From the NCBI GenBank assembly GCA_016808115.1, contig JAEQBH010009442.1, forward strand, positions 1 through 64,000: a stretch of DNA of 64,000 nt, read 5' to 3'. Shown here in pieces: positions 33,111 to 45,668 of the stretch; the stretch's first letter is position 1, and every line of letters starts with the position of its first letter. Under the pieces are notes generated by a model. That model was not told where the DNA came from. It saw only the letters and a program-made list of their open reading frames with translations, and did no database searches. The DNA comes from Tetrastigma voinierianum. Taxonomy: Eukaryota; Streptophyta; Magnoliopsida; Vitales; Vitaceae. A program made the position numbers and the translations under genes.

Positions 33111-35394
33111 TACTGAACTGCGATGACTCGGCTTGGTGCGTACTGCAGACACGATGCCTCGGCATAATACTGACACATGCCTGAAGCGAGATGCCTCGAC
33201 CCCGAGTGCATGCCTAGGCAAGTGACCGACACAGTGCATGCAGAGACACGGTGACTCGGCTGAGTGTGACATGCTGAGCGAGGATCCTCGACTAGTGCGT
33301 GCAGACACGGTGCCTCGGCCTGGTACCCGCCTAGACGTGCCTCGGCTGCAAGACCATGACATGCTGGAACAAGATGCGCCGACTGGTTCATGACATACGA
33401 GACAAGGCGCCTCGGCTTGGAGTGCATGTAGGCACGATGCCTCGGCCAGGTGCCGTGCTGAAAGCGATTGTCTCGGCACAGTGCCATGACATGCCTAGAT
33501 AAGGTTCTTCGACTAATGCTTTTTAGGCGTGGTGCTTCGACTGGAAGCTTGCCTAGACGAGGTGTCTGGCTAGTGCCATGACATGCACAGACATGGTGCC
33601 TGAAACTGAATTGCCACGCGCCTAGCCACGTCACCTCGGTCTAGTCTCGATGACATGCACTGCAGAATGGGTGTCTTCGCTGAATGCGGAACCGCGATTT
33701 CGATTATAGTGCATTGCCTAGGCGGTGCCTCGACTGGAAATGCAGTAAATACACGGTGCCTCGACCCGAGTGCCATTACATGCACAGACGAGTCTTGCCG
33801 ATTGTCGCTCCCCAGACCGCGGTGCGTGACTGAGTGCTCGTACATGCACACGGATATGGTGCCTTGGCCCGGTCTGCATACAAGCGGTGCCTCGACTGAG
33901 TGTCATGACATACATAGATAGTTCTTGGCACATCTTTTCGAGCTTGTGGTGCCAATTTAGTCTTTGCTGAAGCGGCGGTTCCTCGGCTGGTTCCATGACG
34001 TGCCCAGACAAAGTGTCTTGACACAGTGCATGCTGAATATGGTGGCTCAAAGGCTAGTCGCGAAGCAGATACGGTCACTCTGACTGGATTCCGACAATGC
34101 ACAGACGGGTGCGCCCAGCACAGTGCGTACTTTAGATATGGTGACTCGGCTGGTCGTGCACAGACCTGATACCTCGGCCTTGTGCCATGACATCTAGACG
34201 AGGTGCCTTCGCTGTAGCGTGCACAGGCGTAGTGCTACCGACTGAAACCCGATACATGCTATCGCAGAGATGCCTCGATTTCAATGCATGCCTGAACCGC
34301 GGTGACTGTTAGTCTCATTACCTGAACTGCCATGATTGCCTCGGCTGGTCTTAAGCTGACATGCACAGAAAAGAGAAGCCTCGGCACAGTCGTGCTGAGA
34401 TGGTGCCTCGTAGGAGTGCCGTGACATGCCTTGACAAGGTGCCGCCGATTATTGCTTTCCTAGACCTGATTGCCTGGGCTGGTGCCATGGCGTGCAGACG
34501 AGGTGCCTCGGCCAGTGTCATGCACGAAGCGGTGCCTCGGCCTAGTGCCATGATATACATCGATAAGTTTCTTCGGCCTAGTTCTTGCCTAGACATGGTG
34601 CTTCAGGCTAGTGTTTGCCTAGACACGGTTCACCGGCTTTTGGATTCCGCGACAAGCTTAGGCCAGAGGTCCTTGGCTTGTGCATGCCTAAGACTATGGA
34701 GTGACTCATTCTTGCATGCTAGACACGATGCCTCGGCTAAGTGCGACACGTGTCGTGAGATCTGCTCGACTGTCATGCTGAACGCGGTGACCGACTTTAG
34801 TGCGTACTGTTCTGATCACTACCGGCTAGTCGCAGGTATGCAGACGACGTGCCTTAGCTGGTGCATTACAGATAAGGTGACTCGACTAATGCGTAGCAGA
34901 GCGTGATGCCTTGGCACAGTACGACACGCTGGCGATTCATGGCGCAATGCGTCGCGCAAAACCGAGTGACTCGACCTGGTGCATGCTGAACGCATAGTGC
35001 GCCGACTAGTGCCATGGCATTCGCGAAAGCGAGGTTCGCCATTTCGTGCGTTCCTAAACCTGATTCTCGGCATATTGCCGTGACGGGCGTCACGGAGTGC
35101 GCCGGCCTAGTGCATGCCTAGGCACGGTGCCTCGGCCTAATGCCGTGACCTACCTGGGCACGGTGCCTCGGCCCAGTGAAATGCTTAGACACGGTGCCTC
35201 GGCATAGTGCCATGACATACCTAAATGGTGCATCGACCTGGATTCTTTAGACACGGTGCTTGGCTGGTACTTTCTAGGCGTGAGACACTTACCGGCAAAT
35301 GCCGAAATGCTTGATACGTCTTATCGACTGTCTGATTACATGCATAGACAGGGTTACCTTCTTTGTGCGAGCTGAACACGACCTGACCCTAGTG

Positions 35395-35700
35395 TATGAA
35401 TGAATCGATTGCCTCGGCGAGTACCATGCTGAACCACGGTGCCCACTCGGTCTGCTTTGCTTTTCTTAGGCAATTTGGTCTGCCGGCTGAGTGGCGCAGC
35501 GTGCAAACAGATGCCTCGGCTTTAGTGCGAAGCTAGAAATGGTGCCTCGGCTTTGGTTCCATTACATACCTATATAAGGTTCTTCTGCCTAGTGCTTGCT
35601 GGAAGCGTGGTGCTTCGACTGAGTGCTTACTGGGCCACGGTGTCTTCGCCTAGTGCCATGACATGCCTAAACAAGGTGCCTTGGCACAGTGCGTCACGCA
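35395..35700. repeat. Higher-order repeat block T, copy 3
   Basis: Starts TATGAATGAATCG, then GAGTACCATGC, a TTTTCTTAGG unit, GAGTGGCGCAGCG, AGCTAGAAATGG, TTCCATTACATACCTATATA at about 35568, GTGCTTCGACTG, then GCCATGACATGCCTAAACAAGG. The TGTCATG monomer is missing. Confidence 0.7.
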
Positions 35701-38024
35701 GACGCGGTGGCTGGCCACGAATGCATCTTGCAAACCCAGTCTTATCGGCATAGCTGCTTCATGCATAGAGCGAGATGACTCGGCTTTAGTGCATGCCCCT
35801 GAATCTGATGACTCATTTTAATGCATGCATAGACACAGTACCTCGACCCTGGTGCATGCGGGCACGGTGCCTCGGCGTAGTACCACGCTAGAAAGCGATT
35901 GCACCGGCTGGGCCATCATGCCTAGACAAGGGGCCTCGGTCACAGTGCTTTCATTAGACACGATTGCCGGCACAGTGCATGACACATGCTAGACGCCTCG
36001 ACGAGTGCATGCTTAGGCATAGTGCCTCAGCCTAGTGCCATGCCTAGAAACGGTGCCTCGGCCTAGTGCCATGACATACCTAGATAAGGTTCTTCGACCT
36101 AGTTCTTGCCTAGACATGGTGTTTCGGCCTAGTGCTTGCCTAGACGCGGTGCCTCGACCTAGTGCCATGACATGCCAAGACATGGTGCCTCGGACTAGTG
36201 CCATGCCTAGCCACGATGCCTCGATCAGTCTGATTACATGCTAGAAAGGTGTCTTCGCCCGGTGCGGACCATAGTGATCGGCTGGTGCATGCACAATAAC
36301 GTCTTACGACTGATCTGTCTTTTGGGCACGGTCTTGCCGGCTGGTTCCATGACATACCTGAGCAAGGTGCCTTGGCACAGTGCGTGTCAAATATGACTCG
36401 GCCTTGCTAGCTAATGCTGAACCTGCGATGCCTCGACCTTGGGCGTGGCAATGCCCAGACGAGTGCGCCGCTTTAACCCGGTACCTAGACACGGTGCTCG
36501 GCTAGTGCCATGACATGTCCCAGGCGAGATGCCTTCTTTAGTGTACTAGACCACGGATTGCCTCGACTGTAGTTTCATGACATGCACAGACGAGGTGCCT
36601 CGGTCTGAATGTGCTTTTATAAACCTGATTAACCGACTATTGCCATGGATGCACGGAAAAGGTGCACCGACGATGCCATCGCAGAAAGCGTGCCTCGGCA
36701 TAGTCTTGGTAACATACATAGATAAGGTTCTTATTTTAGTGCTTGCCTAGGCATGGTGTGGCTAAGTGCTTACACTGAACCACGGTTCCTCGGCCTAGTT
36801 CCATGACATGCTTCGACAAGGTGCCTTGGCCTAGTGCATGCCTAGACACGGTGACTCGGCCTATTGCATGCTTAGACACGGTGCCTCAGCCTAGTGTCAT
36901 GACATGCCTAGACAAGCACCTTGGCCCCTCGCAAGCGTCTTTGAACCGGTGCCTCGACCTAGTCTTGACACATACGAAATGAAGATGCCTCCACTTTGTG
37001 CGTGCTGACGGTGACCTGACTGGTGCCGCCTTGACAACGGTGCCTCGGCTAGTGCCATGACATGCCTAAGCAAAATGCACCGACTGGTAAATGCCTGAAT
37101 CACCGGTCTTGCTCCGGCCAGAGGTGTCGTGACATGCACGGACATGAATCTTGCTCCCGGTCTGCTTGCTTTCTAGACACGGTGTCTCGGCACAGTGCCA
37201 TGAAATGCTAGATAGAGTGCTGTTTGAGTGTCATGCCTAGAAACTGATTAATCTCGGCCTTGTGCCATGACAGCATACATAGATAGGTTGCTTGATTTAG
37301 TACTTGCCCGAGACATGGTGTAATTTAGTGCTTTAGACACGAGTTCCTCGACTGGATTCCGCATGACGTGCTTAGACGGTGTCTTGGCGTAATGCGTGCA
37401 CAGATAGGGTGACTCGGCACAATACATGCACTGAACCGCGGTGCCTGCATACTGTCGTCGAGACACGGTGACCGGCGTAGTGCGTGCTTGGAGCAACTCG
37501 GCCCTGGAAATGCGGAGCATGCCTAGACGGGTGCCTTGGCACAGTGCGTACTGAATGGGTGACTCGGCTGATGAATGCACAGAGACGATGCCTCGGCCTA
37601 GTACCAACACATACAAAGGCGAGATTCCTGGCGCGTGCATGCCTAGGCAATGTGACTCGGCTGGTGCGTACTGAACCACGGTCTCACCATTTTAGTCTTA
37701 ATGACATTCACAAGCGTGAGTTCATCGACCCTGAGTGCGTTACTAAACACGATTCCTGGAAACTCTTGCCATGATAGGCGATGAAGATTGCCTCGATCCC
37801 AGTGCATGCCTGAACCATGATTCCTCGGCCTAGTTCCATGACATGCTTAGACAAGGTGCCTTGGCCTAGTGCATGCACCTACACATAGTGACTCGGCCTA
37901 GCTCCATGACATGCTTAAATAAGGTCTGCGCCGGCCAGAGTCAGCATAGACACGGTGCTTAAATCTAGTGCTTTCTGAACATGGTGCCTCGGCTAGTGTC
38001 ATGCCTAGCCACGGTGCCTCGGCT

Positions 38025-38320
38025 GGTCTTGATAACGTGCATGAACAAGGTGCCTTCGCCTGAGTGGATGCACAGACACGGTGACTCGACCTTGTGCATG
38101 AATAGATCTGAGATTGCCTCGACTGGTGCCATGCAGACACAAAGCCTCGGCCTAGTGCCTCGGCGTGCCCTAGACAAGTGCCTCGATTCACAATGCTTTT
38201 AGACACGATTGCCTCGGCCTGAGTGACATCATGCTAAGCGAGATGCCTCGGTCTGGTGCGTGCGCAAGTAGTGCCTCGTACTAATTTCATGACATACCTA
38301 TATAAGGTTAGCCGACAGTG
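38025..38320. repeat. Higher-order repeat block T, copy 4
   Basis: CTTGATAACGTGCATG, CATGAATAGATCTGAG at about 38098, TGGTGCCATGC, TGCCTCGGCGTGCCC, an AATGCTTTTAGAC unit, GAGTGACATCATGC, then TTCATGACATACCTATATAA at about 38290. Confidence 0.7.
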
Positions 38321-38839
38321 CGTGCTGAACACGGTGCCTCGGCTGTGCCGACACATGTCTGAAGCCCAGGAATGCTGCCGACCTAATGCATGCCTAGACA
38401 CGGGGTGACCAGGCACAGTGCGTACTGAACCTGGAATTGCCTCGGCTGGTGCGAGACATGCCTAGATGGGGTGCCTTAGCTGGTGCGATGCTAGATGGAG
38501 TGATTCGTTTTTAGTGCGTCTTTGCGCGTCTTTCGACTGAGTACTGACACATGCCTGACAAAGATTCCTCGACCTGTAATGCTGCACAGACAAGGTGTTC
38601 GACTGGTGCCATGACATACTACGTGAGGTTCATATTTTTAGTGCGTCACAAGCCGATTCGCCATTTGCTGAAATGATTGCCTCATTTAGTCTTAGTGACA
38701 CGCCTTCGGCGAGTGCCTTATTGATGCCATGTAGACACGGTACCTGGCCTAGTGACGCGACATGCACAAATAAGGTCTTGCCGATCACGTAGTCGACTGC
38801 GCAAGGCGTGGTGCTTGACTGATGGTTTCTGACGTGGAA

Positions 38840-39160
38840 CGCGGCTTTGGTGCGATAACATGCATAGACAAGGTGCCTTCGCCTAGTGCATGCTTAGATA
38901 CCGTGACTCGGCCTAGTGCATGAATAGTCACAGTGCCTCGGCCTAATGCCTCGACATGCTGGAAACCGAGGTGCCTCGATCTGCGCTTTCTTTGACCTGA
39001 TACCTCGACTGGTTCCATTACATACTATGCTATAAGGTTCTTACGCTAGTCTTTGCCCTAGACATGGTGCTTCGGCTAGTGCTTGCCTAGACACGTGCCT
39101 CTTACTACAAGATGTATGACGTACTGGAACTGAGGTGCCTTGGCTTTGGTACATGCCTGA
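38840..39160. repeat. Higher-order repeat block T, copy 5 (shortened)
   Basis: GCGATAACATGCATAG, CATGAATAGTCACAG at about 38919, AATGCCTCGACATGC, GCGCTTTCTTTGACC, then TTCCATTACATACTATGC and TATAAGG at about 39018-39040. The TAGTGGCATG, CTAGAAATGG and TGTCATG monomers are missing. Only about 0.73 kb after copy 4. Confidence 0.65.
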
Positions 39161-41269
39161 ACTCTGATGACGATCTTGTGCATGCTTGGACCGCGATTAA
39201 CCTCGACATAATACCAACACATGCCTAATTAAGATGCCTCGGCACAGTACATGCACAGGCACGACGGGTGACTCGACTGGCGCGTGCGGCTATGTGATTA
39301 GCCGACTGAGTACCACGCTGGCATGGTGTCTCGACCTAAGGCCGTGACATACTGAACAAGGTGCCTAAATGCAGTGCTTTCTGAACACGGTGCCTCGGCT
39401 TTGGTGGCAATGACATCTTGCAGGCAGGCCGCCGACTCTTCGTGCTTGACCTGATGCCTCGACCTAGTGCGAGCACAGAAAAGATTAGCGACTGTTGTGC
39501 CGCGACATGCGCCCGATAAGGTTCGCCCCATTTTTAATCTTTGCGCTGAAGCGTAGTCTTTCATTTTAGTCTTTGCTTGCAAACTAGCGGTGCCTCGACG
39601 CGATGCCATGACATGCTTAGACATAGTGCCTCGACCTAGTGCCATGCCTAGTCACGGTGCGCGCCGATTACAGTCGCGATGACATGCTGAAGAAGGTTTT
39701 GCCGCGATGCGGAACACGGTGACTCGACTGGTGCATTACTAGACAAGGTGCCTTACGCTGAGCATGCTGAACGGTGACTCGGCACAGTACCACGCTGAAC
39801 ATGGTGTCTCGGCCTAAGGCCCATGACATGCCCTGGAGCGAGGTGCCTGCGTGCAGTGCTTTCCTGGAATGGCGGTGCCTCGGCTGGTGTGTGACATGCT
39901 AGGCAAGGCGCCTCGACCTCTTGCATGTAGCCGGCGCGATCATATTTAGTCATAGGAAACTGAAAAGATCTTGTTTTTATTAACGTGACATCTGTGATAG
40001 GAGTTCTTCATTTAATGCTTGCCTAGACATGGTGCTCAGGCTTTTTAGTGCTTACTTTAGACACGATTGCCTCGGCTGAGTGCCATGACATGCTTAGACA
40101 TAGTCTTCGACACAGTGCCATGCCCCCCCAGCCACGGTGCCTCGATTACAGTGCGATGACATGCACAGAAGGTTTTCTTCGCCAAGTGCGGGACACGGTG
40201 AGCTTGGCTGGTGCGTGCCTAGGCAAGGGTTACGCTTGGCGCAAGGGCGTGCAGGCAAATTATTCGGCTTTAGTCCCGTGCACTGGGAAATGGAGTTAGC
40301 CCGGCTGGTGCCATAGGCATACATGAATGGGTTCTTCGGCTGAGTGCTTACCTAGACATGGTGCTTCATGCTATTCTTGCCCTGAACACGATTCCTCGGC
40401 TAGTTCCATGACATGCTTAAGCCCGAATCTTGGCAAGGCGCCAGTGCATGCTAGACAGACAACCGAGCACAGTGCATGCTGACCAGGAGCCTCGCCCCTA
40501 ATTGACATAACATGCTAAAGAGGTGTATTGCTTTAGTGCATGGCTAGATATGGTGACTCGGCATTGTCTTGATGACATGCCTAGACAAGGTGCCTTCACC
40601 TAGCGCGAGCTTCAGACACGGTGCCGATTGCCGCGGCAGATGCTGACCATGCTAGGCGAATGCCTCGATTTGTCACGTACTGAACACGGTGACTCGACTT
40701 ACAGTGCGTACTGAACACGGTAACTACGGCCTAGTGCATTGCTGGACACGGTGCCTGTTTGGTGCGAGACATGTCTAGACAAGGTGCCTTAGCCTAATGC
40801 ATTCTATATAAGGTGATTCAGCCTAGTGCATGCCTACACACGATGCCTCGGCCTAGTACCAACACATGCCTAGGCAACATGCCTCGGCCTAATCGCGCTG
40901 GAACAAAGGTGACTCGACTAGTGCATGCCTAGACATAGTGCCTCGGCCTAGTGCCATGACAGCACCTATCACGAAGGGTTCCTCGGCCAGTGCGTAATGC
41001 AAGCCGCGATTCCTGCGACCTCTTTGCCATGGCGGGTCGCGAGGTGCCTCGACCTAATGCATGACAAAGCGCGATTAACCTCGGCACAGTCTTGTGACTG
41101 CCTCGTGAGGTGCCTTGACCCCAGTGCCATGCTTAGACAGTTGCCTCGGCTGAGTGACATGACATGCCTAAATGGGTGCCTCGAGCCTAGTGCTAGACAC
41201 ATGGTGCTTCGACTGGTGGTTTCCCTAGACATGGGCCTCGGCTGGTGTACTAGCCACGATTGCCTACGA

Positions 41270-41650
41270 CTAGTGCGATAACATTCATAGGCAAGGTGCA
41301 GCCGCGCTGAGTGCATGCCTAGATCACGGCGAATCGGCCCTGAATCATGAATGAACCGCGATTACCTCGACCTAGTGCCTCGAGCATGCATGAATGGGTG
41401 CCTCGATGCGAGTCTTTCTTGGACACGTGTCTCGGCGAGTGGCATGGCGATACTGAAACGAGATCGCCGGCGCAGTCTGGCCTAGAAATGCTGCCGCGAC
41501 CCCAGTGTCGTACTGGCGGTGCCTCGGCACAGTTCCATTACATACCTATATGGGTTCTTCTGCTGGTGCTTGCCTGAGCGGGTGCGACTGGTAGCACTGA
41601 ACACGGTACTGCCTAGTCTTGTGGCGTGCTGGTCGAATGCCTCGGCACAG
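41270..41650. repeat. Higher-order repeat block T, copy 6
   Basis: GCGATAACATTCATAGG, CATGAATGAACCGCG, TGCCTCGAGCATGC, GAGTCTTTCTTGGACACG, GAGTGGCATGGCG, GGCCTAGAAATG, GTGTCGTACTGG, TTCCATTACATACCTATATG at about 41530-41550. Confidence 0.7.
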
Positions 41651-43554
41651 TGCATGCCTGAACCTGCGATGACTGAGCTGAGTGCATGCTGAACCGATTA
41701 ACGCCGGCCTGGTACTGCGCTGAACCGCGGTGTCACCGACTGGGCCATGACATGCCTAGATAAGGTTAACGCCGATCTAGTGCTTTCCTATACATGGTGC
41801 CTCGGCTGTCTTGTGACAAACTGAGCAAAGGAACGCCTCGACTGCCGTGCCCGACACGTTGCGCAGGCCAGGTGCCCGAGCTTGAAAGCGGTGCCGACTG
41901 GTGCCATGACATGCACAGATAAGGTTCTTGATTACGATTAGCTGTCTTCGACCCGCAGTGCCTCGACGAATGCCGTAACATGCACAGACATGGTGCCTCG
42001 GCCTCGTGTCATACCTAGCCACGATGCCTCGGTCTAGTACAATGAGATGCCTAGACAAGGTGCCTTCGTGGTGCGGGCCGCGATGGCCTCTGACCCTAGT
42101 GCACTTTTTAGGCCAGGGAGCCTTCGCCTAAAGGCATTCTGAACAGGTGACTCGGCACAGTCCATGCACAGAAGCAGGTGCCACGGCTTAGTGCCATGAC
42201 ATAAATAGATGGGTTCTTCGGCTGGTGCTTACCTAGACATGGTGCTTCAGGCTATTGCTTGCCTAGACACAGTTCCTCCGTCTAGTTCCATGACATGCTT
42301 AGACAAGTGCCTTGGCTAGTCGTGCACAGCTTGATGACGGCCTAGTGCATGCCTAGACCACGATTGCCTCACCTTAGTGCCATGACGTGCCTAAAGAAGG
42401 TGTGGCGCAGTGCGTGCAGATATGGTGACTCGTCGTTGTGTCATGACATGCACAGACAGGTGCCTTTACTGCTGTAGAAGCACAGACACGATTGCCACGG
42501 CTGGTGCGATACATGCACAAGCCGAGATGCCCGAGCCTAATGCATGCCTGAACATGTTGACTGGAGTCTAGTGCATGCTGAACCTGATGCCTCGGCCTAG
42601 TCTTTATGCACCAGAAACGGGCGCCATTTCAGTGCCATAACATACTAGAATAAGGTTCTTTGACCTTGTGGCACTTTGAGGCATAGGTGCTTGGGCTTAG
42701 TCGGCTGCCGAAGAACGCGAATCGCCTGCTAGTGCCGTGACATGCCAAGATAAGGTGCCTTGGGCTAATGCATGCACAGGCCACGCGGTGACTCAGTATA
42801 GTGCGTGTCTGAACCGCGGTGCCTCGACATAATCTGGCATTCACTGTCAGAGATCGCGCCGACACAATCACGTACCTGAACACGATTACCTCGCCTTGTC
42901 TTGGCGAGCATGCTTAGAGCGAGGTTCGGCCTGGTGCGCCACCTAGGCGCTGATTGCACCGGCTAGTCTGTGGCTTACTGAGACGAGGTGCCTGCATGCA
43001 GTGCTTTCCTAAACGGGTGCTCGGCTGAGTGTCATGACTTGCACGAATGAGGTGCCTTAGCCCAGTGCCATGCCTAGAAACGGTGCCTCGGCCTAGTGCC
43101 ATGACATACATATATAAGGTTCTTCGGCCTAGTGCTTGCTTAGACATGGTGCTTCAAGCTAGTGCTTGCCCAGACACGGTTCCTCGGCCTAGTTCTAAGA
43201 CATGCTTCAACAAGGTGCCTTGGCCTAGTGCATGCTATCTGCTGATCCTTTCGACCTAATGCGTGCTTTGAACACGGTCACCGACTGATATTAAAGTGAC
43301 ATGCCTGAAACGAGGTGCCTTGGCCCAGTGCATGCCTAGATATGGTGACTCGACCTATTGCATGCCTAGACACAATACCTCGGCCTTGTGCCATGACATA
43401 CCTAGATAAGGTGCCTTCGCTGTAGCATCTGGGTACGGTGCACCCGACTTGGTGCGAGCCACATTACTGAGCAAGATTCCTCATTGATGCATGCGAGAGA
43501 CCACGGTGGCTTCGACCTGAGTGCATACCTAGACACGGTCCCTCGACCTAGTGC

Positions 43555-43990
43555 CATAATGAGACTAAGAAAGATGCATCGGCACAGTGCGTACTATACC
43601 GCGGTGCCTCCAGTAGGGTGTGACATGCACGGACAATGTGCCTCGATTACAGTGCTCACAGACACGGTGCCTCGACTGGTGCCGTAACATGTCTAAACAA
43701 GGTGCCTGACCCGATTAATCGTACTGAAAGCGATTGTCTCGGCACAGTGCCATGACATACATAGATAAGGTTCTTGACTAGTGCTTGCCTAGACATGGTC
43801 CTTCAACCTACTACATGCCTTGACAGGTCCACCGGCTGGATTCTGACATGCTTAGACAAGGTGCCTTAGCCTGGTCACGTGCACAGACACGGTGACTCGA
43901 CCTAGTACATGAATAGATCTGGTGCCTTGGCTTTAGTGTCGTAATGCTAGACTGCAGTGCCTCGGCTGGTGCCTCGACATGCCTAGGCAA
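43555..43990. repeat. Satellite segment duplicated on the far side of element A2, upstream copy
   Basis: Contains GAGACTAAGAAAGATG, GACATGCACGGACAATG, CATACATAGATAAGG, ACATGGTCCTTC and TACATGAATAGATCTGG in order. The same unusual series occurs after element A2 at about 50605-51060. With element A2 removed the two lie about 1.5 kb apart. Confidence 0.7.
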
Positions 43991-45380
43991 GGTGCCTCGA
44001 CATGCCTGAGCCAGGGTGCGCCGGTCTGGTATTTCTTGAACGGTGCCCCGACCTAGTAATGCGTGCACAGAGCGAGATGCCTCGACTGGTGCAAGCATAG
44101 CAATGGTTAGCCGGCCCAGTGCTTTCTAGACCGCGGTACCTGCTGGTGTCATGACATGCTGAAGCAGTATTACTTAGCCTAGTGCATGCCTAGACACGGT
44201 GACTCGGCCTAGGGCAAGCCTATACACGGTGCCTCGACATAATACCAACACATGCTGCGAATCGCACCGGCTGAGCGCGTCTGCAACGCGATGACTTCGG
44301 CTGCGCATGCTAGGCACGGTACCTCGGTCTAATGCCATGACATGCACAGACGAGGTTACGCCATTTAGTGCATGCGAACCGCGATTACTTTCTCGGCCTT
44401 GTACCACGCCTAGACACGGTGCCTCGGCCTTGTACCACTCTTAGACACGGTGCCTCGGCCTAAAGCCATGACATGCCTAGAAAAGGTGCCTCGGTATAGT
44501 GCTTTCCTAGACACGGTGCCCGCCCTTAGTGCCATGACGTGCTGGACAAGAAGCCTCGGCCAAGTACATGCTTAGGATTAGTGCCTCGACCATTTTATAC
44601 CGTACTGAAAGCGGTGCCCCTCGACCTAGTGCCATGACATACCTAGATAAGGTTCTTGACCTTGTGCTTGCTTGAACATGGTGCCCGGTTAGTGCTTGCC
44701 CTGAACAAATAGTGAAACCGACACATTGCCATGACATGCATGAACATGGTGCCTTTGCTGATGTCATGCCTAGCCACGGTGCCTCGATCTGTCTGATGAC
44801 ATGCAGACCGAGTGTCTTAGCCTAGTGCGAACCGATGACTCGACTAGTGCATGCATAGACACGATGTACCATTCAGTATGTGACATGCACGGATAAGGTG
44901 CCTCGGTCTAGTCTTGCAGGCAGGTGCCTGACTGGTCTGTAAACGTGCACAGAAAGGTGCCTTAGCCCAGTGCCATGCCTAGAAATGGTGCCTCGGCGTA
45001 GTGCCATGACATACATAGATAAGGTTCTTTGGCCTACTGCTTGCTTAGACAAGGTGCCTTGGCTGTAGTGCGTACTGAGCCACAGGTGCCTCATGTCCAC
45101 TTCACTTTTGTGGAAAGCCCCTGGCAGTCATATGGAGGCATGAGGGCTTATATAGGGAGGTGGGAAGATTCTAGAGACTGGAGAGACCTCCTTTGCAAGA
45201 GAAAGATGTGGAAGGTTCTAGAAAATTACTTGATCCACACTTGTGTGGAAGGGTATGGAAGGAAGGAGATCATCCTAGGTTCTTCTAGAGACTTCTTGTA
45301 CATATGTACATAGTAGAATCTTCTAGAATTCTCTAGGTTTGTGGGGAACCTTCAAAGGTTCTACACACTTCCATAGGTGG

Positions 45381-45390
45381 CTATAAAAGG
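45381..45390 (+). promoter_or_regulatory. TATA box in the A2 5' LTR
   Basis: CTATAAAAGG, followed about 25 bases later by TTTGCAAACC. Conserved in position across the family's LTRs and the likely core promoter. Confidence 0.7.
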
Positions 45391-45459
45391 AGGTGGTGGC
45401 CTCATTTGCAAACCACCAAGCCAAGAGCTCAAAAGCATTGTAAGCATTCTCTCTTTAAT

Positions 45460-45466
45460 AAAGAGC
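45460..45466 (+). promoter_or_regulatory. Possible polyadenylation signal in the A2 5' LTR
   Basis: AATAAAG within CTTTAATAAAGAGC, about 70-80 bases downstream of the TATA box. In the LTR R region such a signal would end the element transcript when read from the 3' LTR. The sibling at 54344 reads GATAAAAGAGC here. Confidence 0.4.
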
Positions 45467-45619
45467 TTTCTTCTTTGAGTGTTCTAAAGTTCTTTTGCTT
45501 CAGCGTGAGTAAGCCCAGAGCTAGTAAGCAAGACGTCGGAGGTTGACTGCCAACATCGAAAAGAGCGAGTTGTCTGAAATCTTAGCGGGAGCTTAGCGAA
45601 ACTAAGTCGAAGTGACGGT

Positions 45620-45631
45620 TGGTATCGGAGC
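45620..45631 (+). other. Primer-binding site of chromovirus A2
   Basis: TGGTATCGGAGC, a one-base variant of the initiator-methionine tRNA complement TGGTATCAGAGC, two bases inside the 5' LTR. The best-preserved primer site in the window. Confidence 0.88.
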
Positions 45632-45668
45632 CGGTTGCGACGTGTGGGAGATTACTTGGAGGGATACA

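Larger units (their letters stand above)
27341..45093. repeat. Satellite array, orientation B, main right arm
   Basis: About 17.7 kb of the same satellite, now reading GCCTCGGCCTAGTGCATGCC on the plus strand, the reverse complement of the left arm. The switch occurs immediately after the 5' truncation of the 25S segment. Best-preserved stretches are 36001-36230 and 43061-43230, where monomers of 30 bp (TAGTGCTTGCCTAGACATGG type) and 36 bp (TAGTGCCATGACATACCTAG type) alternate. CATACCTAGATAAGG-type landmarks occur at about 28014, 30790, 33489, 36074, 36712, 43104, 43754, 44637 and 45009. No genes; all open frames here are repeat translations, mostly on the minus strand. Confidence 0.9.
45094..45617 (+). 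repeat. 5' LTR of chromovirus A2
   Basis: About 524 bp, starting TGTCCACTTCACTTTTGTGG where sibling LTRs have TGTCACACCCTCACACATGG, so the first 20 bases are altered. The body is otherwise the best-preserved A-family LTR, with CATATGGAGGC, TTCTAGAGAC, TGTACATATGTACATAG, the TATA box and AATAAAG. Confidence 0.88.

Noticed and set aside
27341..45093. CRISPR-like array of roughly 30-bp repeats
   Set aside because: There are no unique spacers between constant repeats; whole monomers vary together and are contiguous. The context (chromoviruses, 25S rRNA) is eukaryotic.
13569..45093. Palindromic fold-back read spanning the whole window
   Set aside because: Element B is present only in the left arm and the A elements lie at different distances from the centre, so the arms are not mirror copies. 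A smaller artefact at the junction itself remains possible.
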